DNA of 64,000 nt from Caballeronia jiangsuensis. Its GTDB lineage: Bacteria; Pseudomonadota; Gammaproteobacteria; Burkholderiales; Burkholderiaceae. A model generated the notes under the pieces. The model had not been told where the DNA came from. It did not search any database and worked only from the letters and a program-made list of their open reading frames with translations. Positions 1-9,216 of the stretch are shown here, piece by piece; positions within the stretch are counted from its first letter, which is position 1; each line of letters begins with the position of its first letter. The position numbers and the translations under genes are program-made. The stretch covers positions 62,001-126,000 of the forward strand of contig JFHF01000017.1 of assembly GCA_000648925.1 (NCBI GenBank). Direction: 5' to 3'.

Positions 1-845
1 TGAATGCATCGACGGGACGCGTGCATACGAACTATGCGCAGGCCGTCGCGGTGACGGGGCGCCTGTCGTCGAACGAGCCGAACCTGCAGAACATCCCGGT
101 GCGCACGGGCGAAGGGCGGCGCATTCGCGAAGCGTTCATCGCGCCGCCGGGCAGGAAGATCGTGTCGGCAGATTATTCGCAAATCGAACTGCGCATCATG
201 GCGCATATTTCCGGCGATGAATCGCTGATGCGCGCGTTCAAGGAAGGCGAGGACGTGCATCGCGCGACGGCGTCGGAAGTGTTCAGCGTCACGCCGCTCG
301 AAGTCGATAACGATCAGCGGCGTATCGCGAAGGTCATCAACTTCGGCTTGATCTACGGCATGAGCTCGTTCGGCCTCGCGTCGAATCTCGGCATCACGCG
401 CGATGCGGCTAAGCTTTATATCGACCGCTATTTCGCGCGTTATCCGGGCGTCGCGGCGTATATGGAGAACACGCGCGTGAGCGCGAAGGCGAATGGCTTC
501 GTCGAGACCGTGTTCGGCCGGCGTCTGTGGCTGCCCGAGATCAACGGCGGCAGCGGGCCGCGTCGTCAGGCGGCAGAGCGCGCCGCGATCAACGCGCCGA
601 TGCAGGGCACCGCCGCCGATCTCATCAAGCTGTCCATGATCGCGGTGCAGGACTGGCTGGAAGCATCGGGCATCGGCGCGAAGATGATCATGCAGGTGCA
701 CGATGAACTCGTGCTCGAAGTGCCCGAGGAAGCGCTGCCCGAGGTCAGGAAGCGCTTACCTGAACTGATGTGCGGCGTCGCGAAGCTGAAGGTGCCGCTC
801 GTCGCGGAAGTGGGTGTCGGCAACAACTGGGAAGAAGCACACTGA
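1..845 (+). CDS. polA: DNA polymerase I, C-terminal part (partial at window start)
   Basis: This is the 3' end of the gene for DNA polymerase I, which fills gaps after excision repair and Okazaki primer removal. The reading frame is open from the first base of the window (codons start at position 3), so the 5' part lies outside. All three palm/fingers motifs of family A polymerases are visible: motif A DYSQIELR from about 171, the O-helix motif RRIAKVINFGLIYG around 320-360, and motif C VHDE at about 696-707. The protein ends NNWEEAH, as usual for betaproteobacterial PolA. Only the polymerase domain can be seen; the 5'-3' and 3'-5' exonuclease domains cannot be judged from this window. Confidence 0.97.
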   Translation, partial: NASTGRVHTNYAQAVAVTGRLSSNEPNLQNIPVRTGEGRRIREAFIAPPGRKIVSADYSQIELRIMAHISGDESLMRAFKEGEDVHRATASEVFSVTPLEVDNDQRRIAKVINFGLIYGMSSFGLASNLGITRDAAKLYIDRYFARYPGVAAYMENTRVSAKANGFVETVFGRRLWLPEINGGSGPRRQAAERAAINAPMQGTAADLIKLSMIAVQDWLEASGIGAKMIMQVHDELVLEVPEEALPEVRKRLPELMCGVAKLKVPLVAEVGVGNNWEEAH

Positions 846-870
846 AGGCGCACTGAAATTCTTTGCGCAA

Positions 871-898
871 GGCATATGCGGCGGATGTCGCATATGCC
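871..898. repeat. 10-bp inverted repeat after polA
   Basis: GGCATATGCG and CGCATATGCC form a perfect 10-bp stem with an 8-nt loop, 26 bases after the polA stop codon. There is no T-run on either side, so it is a hairpin of terminator-like position but not a classical intrinsic terminator. It may protect the polA mRNA 3' end. Confidence 0.45.
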
Positions 899-1007
899 CG
901 ACATGTTGGTGACACGCTTGTGACTGTCATCGAAGCTCACGCACAATAAGTCAGTCGAGGAAGAACAGCACGAAGGCCGATCCAATAAAAAGCACAGGGA
1001 GAGATCC

Positions 1008-2372
1008 ATGCATCGCTTCATCATCGTCGGCGGAGGGGCTGGCGGCCTCGAACTCGCGACTCGTCTCGGCGACCGTTTCGGCTCGACGGACAGCAAGACC
1101 CCGCCCAAAGCGCAAGTCACGCTCGTCGACCGCAATCCGACGCATATCTGGAAGCCGCTCCTGCATGAAGTCGCAGCGGGCAGCATGGACCCTTTCACGC
1201 AGGAACTCGAATACGCGGCGCAAGCGCTGTGGCATGGCTTCGAATTCCAGCAGGGCGACCTCGTCGGACTGGATCGCGCGGCAAAGCGCATCACGATCGG
1301 CGCGTTGCGCGATGAAGAAGCCGGCGAGCTGCTGCCCGAGCGCGAGCTGGAGTACGACACGCTCGTCATCGCTATCGGCAGTACGACGCATTTCTTCGGC
1401 GTCGAAGGGGCGCAGCAGAACTCGATCGCGCTCGATACCGTCGGTCAGGCGGAGCTCTTCCGCAAGCGCCTGATCGCGGCCTGCATGCGCGCCGAGCACT
1501 TCGCGCCGGAACCGGTCGCGGCGGGCGTGGAGGACGGCGAGGACGATCCCGGCGTCGATCCGGTGCCGCGCATCCAGGTGGCGATCGTCGGCGCCGGCGC
1601 GACGGGCGTCGAATTGTCGGCGGAACTGCGCAATACCGCGCAGGTGCTTTCCGCATACGGATTGCACAAGCTCGATCCGAAACACGATATCGGCATCGTG
1701 CTGATCGAAGCCGGGCCGCGCATTCTGCCCGCGTTGCAGGAGCGCGTGTCCAGCGCGACGGCGGAACTGCTCACCAAGGTCGGCGTGAAGCTGATGACCG
1801 GCGAAACGGTCGCACAGGTTTCGCGCGACACGATCCGCACCGCGAGCGGCAAGATGATTCGCGCGGATCTCACGGTCTGGGCGGCGGGCATCAAGGCTCC
1901 CGCGATCCTTTCCAATCTCGAAGGTCTGCCGACGAATCGCCTCGGCCAACTGATCGTGCGCCGCACGCTGCAAACCGAAACCGACGACAACGTCTTCGCG
2001 CTCGGCGATTGCGCCGCGTGTCCGTGGCCCGGCAACGAGCGCAACGTGCCGCCGCGCGCGCAGGCCGCGCATCAGCAGGCGAGTTTCCTGTTCAAGTCGT
2101 TCGAGCGGATGTTGCAGGGCAAGCCGCTGCCCGAATACACGTATCGCGATTTCGGCTCGCTGGTGTCGCTCGGGCATTACAGCGCGGTCGGCAATCTGAT
2201 GGGCGGGCTGATCGGCGGCAACATGCTGATCGAAGGGCTCTTCGCGCGCTTCATGTACATGTCGCTCTACCGGCTGCACGTCGCCGCGCTGCACGGCTAT
2301 GCGCGCATGGTGCTCGATACCGTCGCGCACTGGCTGCGCCGCTCCACCGCGCCGCGCGTGAAACTGCACTGA
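1008..2372 (+). CDS. ndh: Type II NADH dehydrogenase (FAD-dependent)
   Basis: A 454-residue flavoprotein of the NDH-2 family, which oxidises NADH and reduces quinone at the inner face of the membrane without pumping protons. The N terminus has the FAD-binding dinucleotide fold IVGGGAGGLELA (residues 6-17). A second fold for NADH, VAIVGAGATGVELS, is at 191-204, and the FAD ribityl contact FALGDCA is near 330. The C-terminal segment is rich in Leu, Met and aromatic residues and ends in basic residues, fitting peripheral membrane attachment. The length is typical. The ATG at 1008 follows a good ribosome site (GGGAGAGA). It stands alone between polA and a hydrolase. Sulfide:quinone reductases share the fold, but the conserved SQR cysteines are not obvious here. 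Confidence 0.9.
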   Translation: MHRFIIVGGGAGGLELATRLGDRFGSTDSKTPPKAQVTLVDRNPTHIWKPLLHEVAAGSMDPFTQELEYAAQALWHGFEFQQGDLVGLDRAAKRITIGALRDEEAGELLPERELEYDTLVIAIGSTTHFFGVEGAQQNSIALDTVGQAELFRKRLIAACMRAEHFAPEPVAAGVEDGEDDPGVDPVPRIQVAIVGAGATGVELSAELRNTAQVLSAYGLHKLDPKHDIGIVLIEAGPRILPALQERVSSATAELLTKVGVKLMTGETVAQVSRDTIRTASGKMIRADLTVWAAGIKAPAILSNLEGLPTNRLGQLIVRRTLQTETDDNVFALGDCAACPWPGNERNVPPRAQAAHQQASFLFKSFERMLQGKPLPEYTYRDFGSLVSLGHYSAVGNLMGGLIGGNMLIEGLFARFMYMSLYRLHVAALHGYARMVLDTVAHWLRRSTAPRVKLH

Positions 2373-2427
2373 CACGGACGGAATAGAACGCCTGCGTCAT
2401 TCGTTCAAAGCTGTTTAGAATGGGCGG

Positions 2428-2454
2428 CGCGCCCGATCGAGGGCGCGCGTTCTT
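2428..2454 (+). terminator. Possible terminator of ndh
   Basis: CGCGCCC and GGGCGCG form a 7-bp GC-only stem with a 6-nt loop, followed by a short, interrupted pyrimidine run (GTTCTT). Its position about 55 bases after ndh fits a weak intrinsic terminator. The T-run is poor, hence the low confidence. Confidence 0.35.
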
Positions 2455-2568
2455 CGTCGTGCAGCGCCGCGCCGCGTGCAGCCTCGAGCACGTCGCGCGG
2501 TTTCAAGGATCCACGCCGTCGCGCTCGATCGCGAAAGTGACGCGACGGCCCCGCCGCGGGAGCTATTC

Positions 2569-3444
2569 ATGCTAGACCCTGAAGTCGACAGCCTCATTCC
2601 GCACGTTCCGTTCAATCGGCGCACGTTCATCAAGGCGACCTTCGGCACCGGCTTCGCGGCCGCCGTGCTGCCGGTGTCGGCGCAAACCATTCATACCGAT
2701 TCCGACGGGCTGGAAGCGGGCGCGATCGGCATACGCGGTGCGGACGGCACGCTCGTGCCCGCGTATCGCGCGCAACCGAAGGGCAAGACGCATCTGCCGG
2801 TGATCATCGTGATTCACGAGATTTTCGGGGTCCACGAGCATATCGCCGATGTCTGCCGGCGCTTCGCGAAGCAGGGTTATCTGGCCATCGCGCCGGATCT
2901 CTACACGCGTCAGGGCGATGCATCGGCGTACAAGTCGATGCAGCAACTGAACGAGCAACTGGTGTCGAAGGTGCCCGATTCGCAGGTGATCTCCGACATC
3001 GATCAGACCGTCAAATGGGCGGGCGAGCATGGCGGCGATCCGAAGCGCATCGGCATCACCGGATTCTGCTGGGGCGGGCGCATCGCCTGGCTCTACGCCG
3101 AGCACAATCCCAACCTGAAGGCGGCGGTGGCGTGGTACGGGCGGCTCGTCGGCAACAAGACCGAGAACACGCCGAGCAATCCCATCGACCTTGCGAGCCA
3201 GCTCAAGGTGCCGGTCCTCGGGCTGTATGGCCGGCAGGATCAGAGCATCCCGCAGGACACCATCGAGCAGATGAAGCAGGCGCTCGCGAACGACCCGCCG
3301 CCGGCGAAGAATTCGCAGTTCGTCGTCTACGACGACGCGCCGCACGCGTTCTTCGCGGATTACCGTCCGAGTTATCGCAAGGCCGACGCGGAAGACGGCT
3401 GGAAGCGCGCGCTCGCGTGGTTCCGCGAGCACGGCGTCAAATAA
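2569..3444 (+). CDS. Dienelactone hydrolase family protein with Tat-type leader
   Basis: A 291-residue alpha/beta hydrolase of the dienelactone hydrolase family. The catalytic triad can be placed at Cys167 (in GFCWGGR), Asp224 (GRQD) and His259 (DAPHAFF). The nucleophile is Cys, as in true DLH. The first 40 residues carry twin arginines (NRRTFIK, 16-22), a short hydrophobic stretch and an AQ cleavage-like site, so a Tat-exported periplasmic enzyme is likely; classical ClcD proteins lack this leader and are shorter. The frame is open upstream of 2569, but the ATG at 2569 follows GGGAGC and starts right before the leader. No chlorocatechol genes are nearby, so the natural substrate is unknown. 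Confidence 0.85.
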   Translation: MLDPEVDSLIPHVPFNRRTFIKATFGTGFAAAVLPVSAQTIHTDSDGLEAGAIGIRGADGTLVPAYRAQPKGKTHLPVIIVIHEIFGVHEHIADVCRRFAKQGYLAIAPDLYTRQGDASAYKSMQQLNEQLVSKVPDSQVISDIDQTVKWAGEHGGDPKRIGITGFCWGGRIAWLYAEHNPNLKAAVAWYGRLVGNKTENTPSNPIDLASQLKVPVLGLYGRQDQSIPQDTIEQMKQALANDPPPAKNSQFVVYDDAPHAFFADYRPSYRKADAEDGWKRALAWFREHGVK

Positions 3445-3450
3445 CGACGT

Positions 3451-4320
3451 TCAGGGATTCGGGCCGGTCGCGACCGGGCGGCCCGGATCGGCGCTCCACT
3501 CGCTCCACGAGCCCGGATAGAGCGCCGCGCCGTGCAGGCCCGCGATTTCCATCGCGAGGACGTTATGGCACGCCGTCACGCCCGATCCGCACTGCAGCAC
3601 GATACGGTCTGCCGGCGTCGTGCCGACCAGCGAGCCGAACGCCTCGCGCAACTCGTGCGCGGTCTTGAAGCGGCCTTCCGTCGTCAGATTGTTCTTGAAG
3701 AAGTGATTGAGCGCGCCGGGGATGTGCCCGCCGACGGGATCGATCGTTTCGTTCTCGCCGCGATAACGGTCGGCGGCGCGGGCATCGATCAGCAGATGAT
3801 CACGCGTGCCGATGCCGCGCTCGATCGCCTGCGCATCGATGGTCACCTGGAGCGGCGCGCCGGCCTTGAACGTGCCTTGCGTCTTCGGCGGCACGGCGCT
3901 GTCGAGCGAATTGCCCGCGGCTTCCCACGCCTGCAGGCCGCCATCGAGCAGCGCGACGGAATCGTGGCCGAGCCAGCGCAAGAGCCACCAGAGACGCGCG
4001 GCGTACATGCCGCCTTGCGCATCGTACGCAACCACTTGCTGGCCTTCGTTCAGGCCAAAGCTCGCCAGCTTCGCGACGAGCGCGGCGCGTTCGGGCAGCG
4101 GATGACGGCCGTTCGTGCCGGTCTTGACGCCGGACAGATCGCGATCCAGATGAAGATAGTGCGCGCCGGGAATATGCCCTTGCGCATAGGCCGCTTCGCC
4201 CGATTCCGGCGCGGCGAGATCGAAGCGGCAATCGAAGACGAGGATGCTGCCGGGCGCGGCGGCGAGCCGTTCGGCGAGATTCGTCGCCGAGATGAGCGTG
4301 GTGTAGTGGGTGTGCGGCAT
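3451..4320 (-). CDS. sseA: 3-mercaptopyruvate/thiosulfate sulfurtransferase
   Basis: A 289-residue two-domain rhodanese. The N-terminal, inactive domain has the rhodanese signature VFDCRFD (28-34) and GHIPGAHYL (49-57). The C-terminal domain repeats it (LIDARAADRYRG, GGHIPGA) and carries the active-site loop CGSGVT with the persulfide cysteine at 244. The CG[ST]G[VI]T loop is the type seen in 3-mercaptopyruvate sulfurtransferases (SseA) rather than in thiosulfate-preferring rhodaneses (CRxGx[RT]). It moves sulfane sulfur from mercaptopyruvate to cyanide or thiols. It converges on the hydrolase gene with a 6-base gap. Confidence 0.9.
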   Translation of the reverse strand: MPHTHYTTLISATNLAERLAAAPGSILVFDCRFDLAAPESGEAAYAQGHIPGAHYLHLDRDLSGVKTGTNGRHPLPERAALVAKLASFGLNEGQQVVAYDAQGGMYAARLWWLLRWLGHDSVALLDGGLQAWEAAGNSLDSAVPPKTQGTFKAGAPLQVTIDAQAIERGIGTRDHLLIDARAADRYRGENETIDPVGGHIPGALNHFFKNNLTTEGRFKTAHELREAFGSLVGTTPADRIVLQCGSGVTACHNVLAMEIAGLHGAALYPGSWSEWSADPGRPVATGPNP

Positions 4321-4373
4321 GACGGCTCCTCAAGCGGCGCTTGTAATGCGGGGATGAGCCAATAGTCTAAAAG

Positions 4374-4401
4374 AAAAAACGGGCTCGAAAGCCCGTCTTT
4401 T
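4374..4401 (-). terminator. Intrinsic terminator of the Rieske gene
   Basis: ACGGGCT/AGCCCGT form a 7-bp stem with a CGAA tetraloop (4379-4396). Read on the minus strand it is followed by an uninterrupted TTTTTT, just after the Rieske oxygenase stop codon. On the plus strand it is followed by CTTTT, so it may work both ways. Confidence 0.8.
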
Positions 4402-4432
4402 GCCGACGTCCGACGCAAACCCGGAACCGCCG

Positions 4433-5539
4433 TCAGATGGTCCCGAGTTGATGCCGCAAGAACTCGTGGAAGTGCTGCATGCCGGATTCCATCGGGCTCT
4501 GATATGGGCCGACCTGATTCTCGCCGCGCGACATCAGCGCGCGACGGCCGGCGTCCATGCGCTCGGCGATTTCGTCGTCCTCGCGCGCGGTTTCCATGTA
4601 TGCGGCGCGTTCCGCCTCGATGAACTCACGCTCGAAGAGCGCGATTTCCTCGGGGTAATAGAACTCGACGATGTTCGTCGTCTTCTGCGTGCCGTGCGGA
4701 ATGAGCCACGATACGACGAGCACGTGCGGATACCACTCGATCATCAGACCGGGGTAATACACCATCCAGATCGCGCCGAATTCGGGCGGCGTGCCGTTGC
4801 GGAAGCGCAGGACCTCGTCGTGCCACTTGCGGTACGTCGGGCTGCCCGGCTTCTCCAGATTCTTGTGGACGCCGACGGTCTGGACGCTGTACCAATCGCC
4901 GAATTCCCACTCGAGGTTGTCGCACGACACGAAGCTGCCGAGGCCCGGATGGAACGGCGCGACGTGATAGTCCTCGAGATAGACCTCGATGAAGGTCTTC
5001 CAGTTGTAGTTGCACTCGTGCACTTCGACGTGATCGAACATGAAGCCCGAAAAGTCGAAATGACGCGCCGTGCCAAGTCTCGCGAGATCCGCGGCGACGT
5101 TGCGACCCTCCGATTCGAAGAGCAGGCCTTGCCAGTTTTGCAGCGAAGTCTTGCCGAGGTTCAGGCAGGGCTTGTCCGCGAAATGCGGCGCGCCGAGCAG
5201 TTGACCGTCGAGATCGTAGGTCCAGCGATGCAGCGGGCAGACGATGTTCTCCGTGCTGCCGCGGCCATTGAGCATGATCGCCTGACGATGACGGCACACG
5301 TTCGACAGCAGCTCTATATTGTTCTGCTGATTACGAACGAGCACGCGCCCTTCGCCTTCGCCCGGAAGCGCGAAATAGTTTCCCGCTTCGGGCACCATGA
5401 GTTCGTGCCCGACGTAGCGTGGACCTTGCTTGAAAAGTGTGTCGAGTTCGCGCGTAAGAAGCGCTTCGTCAAAGTAAGCCGTGACTGGCAGCTGACTGTG
5501 AATGGCATTCAGCTGCAATGCATTGCTCAGATTGGACAT
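4433..5539 (-). CDS. Rieske non-heme iron oxygenase, alpha subunit type
   Basis: A 368-residue ring-hydroxylating oxygenase large subunit. The Rieske [2Fe-2S] ligands are C82-R-H84 and C101-PL-H104. The mononuclear iron site shows D190-Y-H192-x4-H197, preceded by NWKTFIE, the family hallmark. Such enzymes hydroxylate or demethylate small organic molecules using electrons from a reductase. No reductase, ferredoxin or beta subunit gene is adjacent, so it depends on a partner elsewhere. An in-frame ATG lies 45 bases upstream, but the ATG at 5539 has a strong ribosome site (GGGAG) and gives the usual N terminus. The substrate cannot be named from sequence; choline/carnitine-type and aromatic oxygenases share this layout. 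Confidence 0.88.
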   Translation of the reverse strand: MSNLSNALQLNAIHSQLPVTAYFDEALLTRELDTLFKQGPRYVGHELMVPEAGNYFALPGEGEGRVLVRNQQNNIELLSNVCRHRQAIMLNGRGSTENIVCPLHRWTYDLDGQLLGAPHFADKPCLNLGKTSLQNWQGLLFESEGRNVAADLARLGTARHFDFSGFMFDHVEVHECNYNWKTFIEVYLEDYHVAPFHPGLGSFVSCDNLEWEFGDWYSVQTVGVHKNLEKPGSPTYRKWHDEVLRFRNGTPPEFGAIWMVYYPGLMIEWYPHVLVVSWLIPHGTQKTTNIVEFYYPEEIALFEREFIEAERAAYMETAREDDEIAERMDAGRRALMSRGENQVGPYQSPMESGMQHFHEFLRHQLGTI

Positions 5540-5610
5540 TCCCACTCCCGATGAAAACGTGAAAGCAGTGAACAACCCAACCATCGAAGATTCGATTTAG
5601 GGAGCCCGCG

Positions 5611-5616
5611 ATTATA
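5611..5616 (-). promoter_or_regulatory. Possible -10 of the Rieske gene
   Basis: A perfect TATAAT on the minus strand, about 72 bases upstream of the chosen start at 5539. No good -35 lies 16-18 bases further upstream, so an activator may be needed. Between here and xseB (5851) only another AT-rich TATAAA (5659-5664, plus strand) stands out. Confidence 0.4.
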
Positions 5617-5850
5617 CCGAAATCCCCCTCCTTGGGGTACTTAAGGCCTTGATTTGGGTATAAATTGTCGCGAGAGTTCCTCGCAATCGCCACGCAGACG
5701 AATGCGGATGGCACGCTCCGCGACGTTTGGCGGACAATCCGGCAAAGCACCCGTGGTGCTTCCGCGCGGACGGGATGCGGGTCGAAAATTTGTCTTTTGC
5801 CGTAGAATGTGCGACTTGGTTCCAAAAATTCAATTGCACATCCACGATTC

Positions 5851-6183
5851 ATGGCGAAGACCGCTGTCCAGGAAACAGTCGAGCAAACCGGCGACGCGCA
5901 AGGCGCGGACGCCGCGCAGCTTCCGGAGAATTACGAGTCGGCGCTGGAGGAACTCGAATCGCTTGTCGCGCGCATGGAAGAGGGCGCGCTGAGTCTCGAG
6001 GAATCGCTCGCGGCCTATCGCCGCGGCGCGGCGCTTGTGGGCTTTTGCCAACAGCAGCTCGAAAAAGTCGAGCAGCAGGTGCGCGTTCTCGATGGCGAGA
6101 CGCTCAAGCCGCTGCCCGCCGAGGTACAGCGCGCCACCCAGGGTGCCGGAGCGACAAACGACAACGGGGACGACGACCTATGA
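5851..6183 (+). CDS. xseB: Exodeoxyribonuclease VII small subunit
   Basis: A 110-residue protein with the XseB core (NYESALEELESLVARMEEGALSLEESL... split over residues 30-60) and the helix that packs on XseA. It joins XseA to form exonuclease VII, which degrades single-stranded DNA processively to acid-soluble oligonucleotides. The family core is about 80 residues; here a 28-residue acidic N-terminal and a Thr/Asn/Asp-rich C-terminal extension are added. The start at 5851 was chosen because it begins right before the conserved part. The stop overlaps the start of ispA (ATGA), the xseB-ispA-dxs order found in many proteobacteria. Confidence 0.93.
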   Translation: MAKTAVQETVEQTGDAQGADAAQLPENYESALEELESLVARMEEGALSLEESLAAYRRGAALVGFCQQQLEKVEQQVRVLDGETLKPLPAEVQRATQGAGATNDNGDDDL

Positions 6184-7067
6184 ACTTCGAACAATGGATG
6201 CGCGTGACGCTCGATCGCGTCGAGACGGCGCTCGAACACTATCTGCCGGGCACGGACGTCGCGCCGGCGCGTCTGCATGAGGCCATGCGCTATGCGGTGC
6301 TGGGCGGCGGCAAGCGCGTGCGACCGCTCCTCGTCCACGCGGCCGGCGAACTGACCGGCGCGAGCGCGCCGGCCGTGGAAGCGGCGAGCGCGGCGCTCGA
6401 GATGATTCACGTCTATTCGCTGGTGCATGACGACATGCCCGCCATGGACGACGACGCACTGCGCCGGGGTAAGCCCACGGTACACATCCAATATGACGAA
6501 GCGACGGCACTGCTCGTCGGCGACGCGCTGCAATCGCAGGCGTTCGTCGCGTTGACGGCCGAAGGCAATGGTCTGGACGATGGCCAGCAAGCCGCGCTCG
6601 TGCGCGAGCTGGCAGTCGCGAGCGGTTCGCTCGGCATGGCGGGCGGTCAGGCGATCGACCTCGAAAGCGTCGGCCGCAAGCTGTCGCGCCCCGAGCTCGA
6701 GACGATGCATCGCAAGAAAACGGGTGCGCTGTTGCGCGCGTCGGTGCGCATGGGCGCGCTTGCGGGCACGCATCCGGGCGCGGATGCGCTCGCATCGCTG
6801 GACCACTACGCCGCCGCGGTCGGCCTCGCATTCCAGGTCGTCGACGACATTCTGGATGTCACCGCCGATTCCGCCACGCTCGGCAAGACCGCCGGCAAGG
6901 ACGCGCAGCACGACAAGCCCACTTATGTGTCGATCATCGGGCTCGACGCGTCGCGCGAACTCGCTGCGCAGCTCGGCCGCGACGCGCACGCCGCGATCCA
7001 GCCGTTCGGCGCACGCGGCCAGCGCCTGGCAGAACTTGCCGACCTGGTCGTGAACCGGGTGAATTGA
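6180..7067 (+). CDS. ispA: Geranyl/farnesyl diphosphate synthase
   Basis: A 295-residue trans-prenyltransferase that condenses IPP with DMAPP and then GPP to make farnesyl diphosphate in the cytosol, the precursor of ubiquinone side chains, undecaprenyl phosphate and hopanoids. The first Asp-rich motif is DDMPAMD (84-90), with the two-residue insertion between Asp pairs that marks the bacterial type II FPP synthases. The second is DDILD (222-226). GGGKRVRP (42-49) binds IPP. It overlaps xseB by 4 bases and is followed 86 bases later by dxs, so supply of precursor and chain elongation are co-encoded. Confidence 0.96.
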   Translation: MNFEQWMRVTLDRVETALEHYLPGTDVAPARLHEAMRYAVLGGGKRVRPLLVHAAGELTGASAPAVEAASAALEMIHVYSLVHDDMPAMDDDALRRGKPTVHIQYDEATALLVGDALQSQAFVALTAEGNGLDDGQQAALVRELAVASGSLGMAGGQAIDLESVGRKLSRPELETMHRKKTGALLRASVRMGALAGTHPGADALASLDHYAAAVGLAFQVVDDILDVTADSATLGKTAGKDAQHDKPTYVSIIGLDASRELAAQLGRDAHAAIQPFGARGQRLAELADLVVNRVN

Positions 7068-7153
7068 TTGTTGAACGCGTGACGAACCCCACGGCGAGAA
7101 GAGACATAATCGCGCCGAACGAATCACGCCAGTTTTCCTAAAATGGGACGACG

Positions 7154-9070
7154 ATGTACGACTTGCTGAAAACCATCGACGATCCGGCCGATTTGCGCGC
7201 CCTCGATCGCCGCCAACTGCAACCGCTGGCCGACGAGCTGCGAGCCTACGTGCTCGACAGCGTGTCACAGACGGGCGGCCATCTGTCGTCCAATCTGGGC
7301 ACGGTCGAGCTGACGATCGCGTTGCACTATGTGTTCGATACGCCTAATGACCGCATCGTCTGGGATGTCGGTCATCAGACGTATCCGCACAAGATCCTCA
7401 CCGGCCGTCGCGATCAGATGCCGGGCCTGCGCCAGCTGGGCGGCATTTCCGGCTTCCCGCGCCGCGCCGAGTCCGAATACGACACCTTCGGCACCGCGCA
7501 TTCGAGCACGTCGATTTCGGCGGCGCTCGGCATGGCGATCGCCAACAAGCTGCAGGGCGACAACCGCTATTCGATCGCCGTGATCGGCGACGGCGCGATG
7601 ACCGCGGGCATGGCCTTCGAGGCGATGAACAACGCGGGCGTCGCCGACGACGTGCCGCTGCTCGTCATCCTCAACGACAACGACATGTCGATTTCGCCGC
7701 CGGTCGGCGCGCTGAATCGCCATCTCGCGCGTCTGATGTCGGGGCGTTTCTACGCCGCCGCGCGCGCGGGCGTCGAACGCGTGCTGCGCCATGCGCCGCC
7801 GGTGCTCGATCTCGCCCGCAAGCTCGAAGAGCACGCGAAGGGCATGATCGTGCCGGCCACGCTGTTCGAAGAGTTCGGCTTCAACTACATCGGGCCGATC
7901 GACGGTCACGATCTCGATTCGCTGATCCCGACGCTGCAGAACATCAAGGAACTGCGCGGCCCGCAATTCCTGCACGTCGTCACGAAGAAAGGCCAGGGCT
8001 ACAAGCTCGCCGAAGCCGATCCGGTGCTCTATCACGGTCCGGGCAAGTTCAATCCGGCAGAAGGCATCAAGCCGTCGACGGCGCCGTCGAAGAAGACCTA
8101 CACGCAGGTGTTCGGCGAGTGGCTGTGCGACGCCGCGGCGCAGGATTCGCGTGTGGTCGGCATCACGCCGGCGATGCGCGAAGGCTCCGGCATGGTGGAG
8201 TTCGAGAAGCGCTTCCCGGAGCGTTATTTCGATGTCGGCATCGCAGAGCAGCACGCGGTCACGTTCGCCGGCGGCATGGCCGCGGACGGCATGAAGCCCG
8301 TCGTCGCCATCTATTCGACCTTCCTGCAACGCGCGTATGACCAGTTGATCCACGACGTCGCGCTGCAGAACCTGCCGGTGGTGTTCGCGATCGATCGCGC
8401 GGGCCTCGTCGGCGCGGACGGCGCGACGCACGCGGGCAACTACGACCTCGCGTTCCTGCGCTGCATCCCGAACATGACGGTGATGGCCGCGTCGGACGAA
8501 AACGAATGCCGCCAGATGCTCTACACGGCGCTGCAGCAGCCGAATCCGACGGCCGTGCGCTATCCGCGCGGCGCGGGCACGGGTGTCGCGACGGTCAAGC
8601 AAATGACCGCGATTCCTGTCGGCCGTGGCGAGATTCGCCGCGAGTCGTCGCAGAAGCTCGGCTCGGGCAAGCGCATCGCGATCTGCGCGTTCGGCACGAT
8701 GGTCGCGCCGTCGCTCGCCGCCGCGGAAGAGCTGGATCTGACGGTCGCCAACATGCGTTTCGTGAAGCCGGTCGACGCCGATTTGCTGCGCGAACTCGCC
8801 GCGACGCACGACGCCATCGTGACGATCGAGGAAGGCGCGATCATGGGCGGCGCGGGTTCCGCGTGCGTCGAAGCATTGCTCGCTAGCTCGATCGTAAAGC
8901 CCGTGCTGCAACTCGGTCTGCCCGACGCTTTCATCGATCACGGCGATCCGGCCAAGCTGCTGTCGAGCGTCGGTCTGGACTCGGCTGGCATCGTCAGGTC
9001 GATTCGCGAGCGCTTCATCGACGCCGTCGAAAGCGCGCACGCCGGCAAGCTGACCAAGCGCGTCGCCTGA
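7154..9070 (+). CDS. dxs: 1-deoxy-D-xylulose-5-phosphate synthase
   Basis: A 638-residue thiamine-diphosphate enzyme that joins pyruvate and glyceraldehyde 3-phosphate to make DXP, the entry step of the MEP isoprenoid pathway (and of thiamine and pyridoxal synthesis). Visible: GGHLSS (41-46), the ThDP/Mg motif GDGAMT (145-150) with the downstream NDND, and the catalytic Glu in [10 protein letters not shown] of the pyrimidine-binding domain. A transketolase C-terminal domain ends the protein. Length is normal. A ribosome site (GGGACGACG) precedes the ATG. It follows ispA in the same direction. Confidence 0.97.
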   Translation: MYDLLKTIDDPADLRALDRRQLQPLADELRAYVLDSVSQTGGHLSSNLGTVELTIALHYVFDTPNDRIVWDVGHQTYPHKILTGRRDQMPGLRQLGGISGFPRRAESEYDTFGTAHSSTSISAALGMAIANKLQGDNRYSIAVIGDGAMTAGMAFEAMNNAGVADDVPLLVILNDNDMSISPPVGALNRHLARLMSGRFYAAARAGVERVLRHAPPVLDLARKLEEHAKGMIVPATLFEEFGFNYIGPIDGHDLDSLIPTLQNIKELRGPQFLHVVTKKGQGYKLAEADPVLYHGPGKFNPAEGIKPSTAPSKKTYTQVFGEWLCDAAAQDSRVVGITPAMREGSGMVEFEKRFPERYFDVGIAEQHAVTFAGGMAADGMKPVVAIYSTFLQRAYDQLIHDVALQNLPVVFAIDRAGLVGADGATHAGNYDLAFLRCIPNMTVMAASDENECRQMLYTALQQPNPTAVRYPRGAGTGVATVKQMTAIPVGRGEIRRESSQKLGSGKRIAICAFGTMVAPSLAAAEELDLTVANMRFVKPVDADLLRELAATHDAIVTIEEGAIMGGAGSACVEALLASSIVKPVLQLGLPDAFIDHGDPAKLLSSVGLDSAGIVRSIRERFIDAVESAHAGKLTKRVA

Positions 9071-9122
9071 CGACGCATCGCTCGAACGGCGCGCTCGGGG
9101 TGCGCCGTGCATCAACGCTTTG

Positions 9123-9156
9123 GCACACGGCGCGGGCATCGTCCCGCGCCGTGTGC
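9123..9156. repeat. 14-bp inverted repeat between dxs and folE2
   Basis: GCACACGGCGCGGG and CCCGCGCCGTGTGC form a perfect 14-bp stem with a 6-nt loop (CATCGT). This is a very stable hairpin in an otherwise short intergenic gap. It has no T-run, so it is either an mRNA stabiliser/attenuator or a Rho-assisted end for dxs. Confidence 0.6.
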
Positions 9157-9216
9157 GCTTGAACGTTTCGATCCGCTCGCGTCCTCGGTGACGCGCGGCG
9201 CATAAGGACAAAACAA

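Noticed and set aside
951..2375. 474-residue minus-strand open frame
   Set aside because: It mirrors ndh; the plus-strand protein has clear FAD and NADH motifs, while this one is His/Arg/Asp-rich with no recognisable domain.
7265..9211. 648-residue minus-strand open frame
   Set aside because: It is the antisense shadow of dxs, with an Arg/Asp/His-rich composition typical of reverse frames in GC-rich genes.
9071..9216. Riboswitch (preQ1 or Zur box) before folE2
   Set aside because: Only a plain 14-bp hairpin is present; no preQ1 aptamer core or Zur-like dyad could be found.
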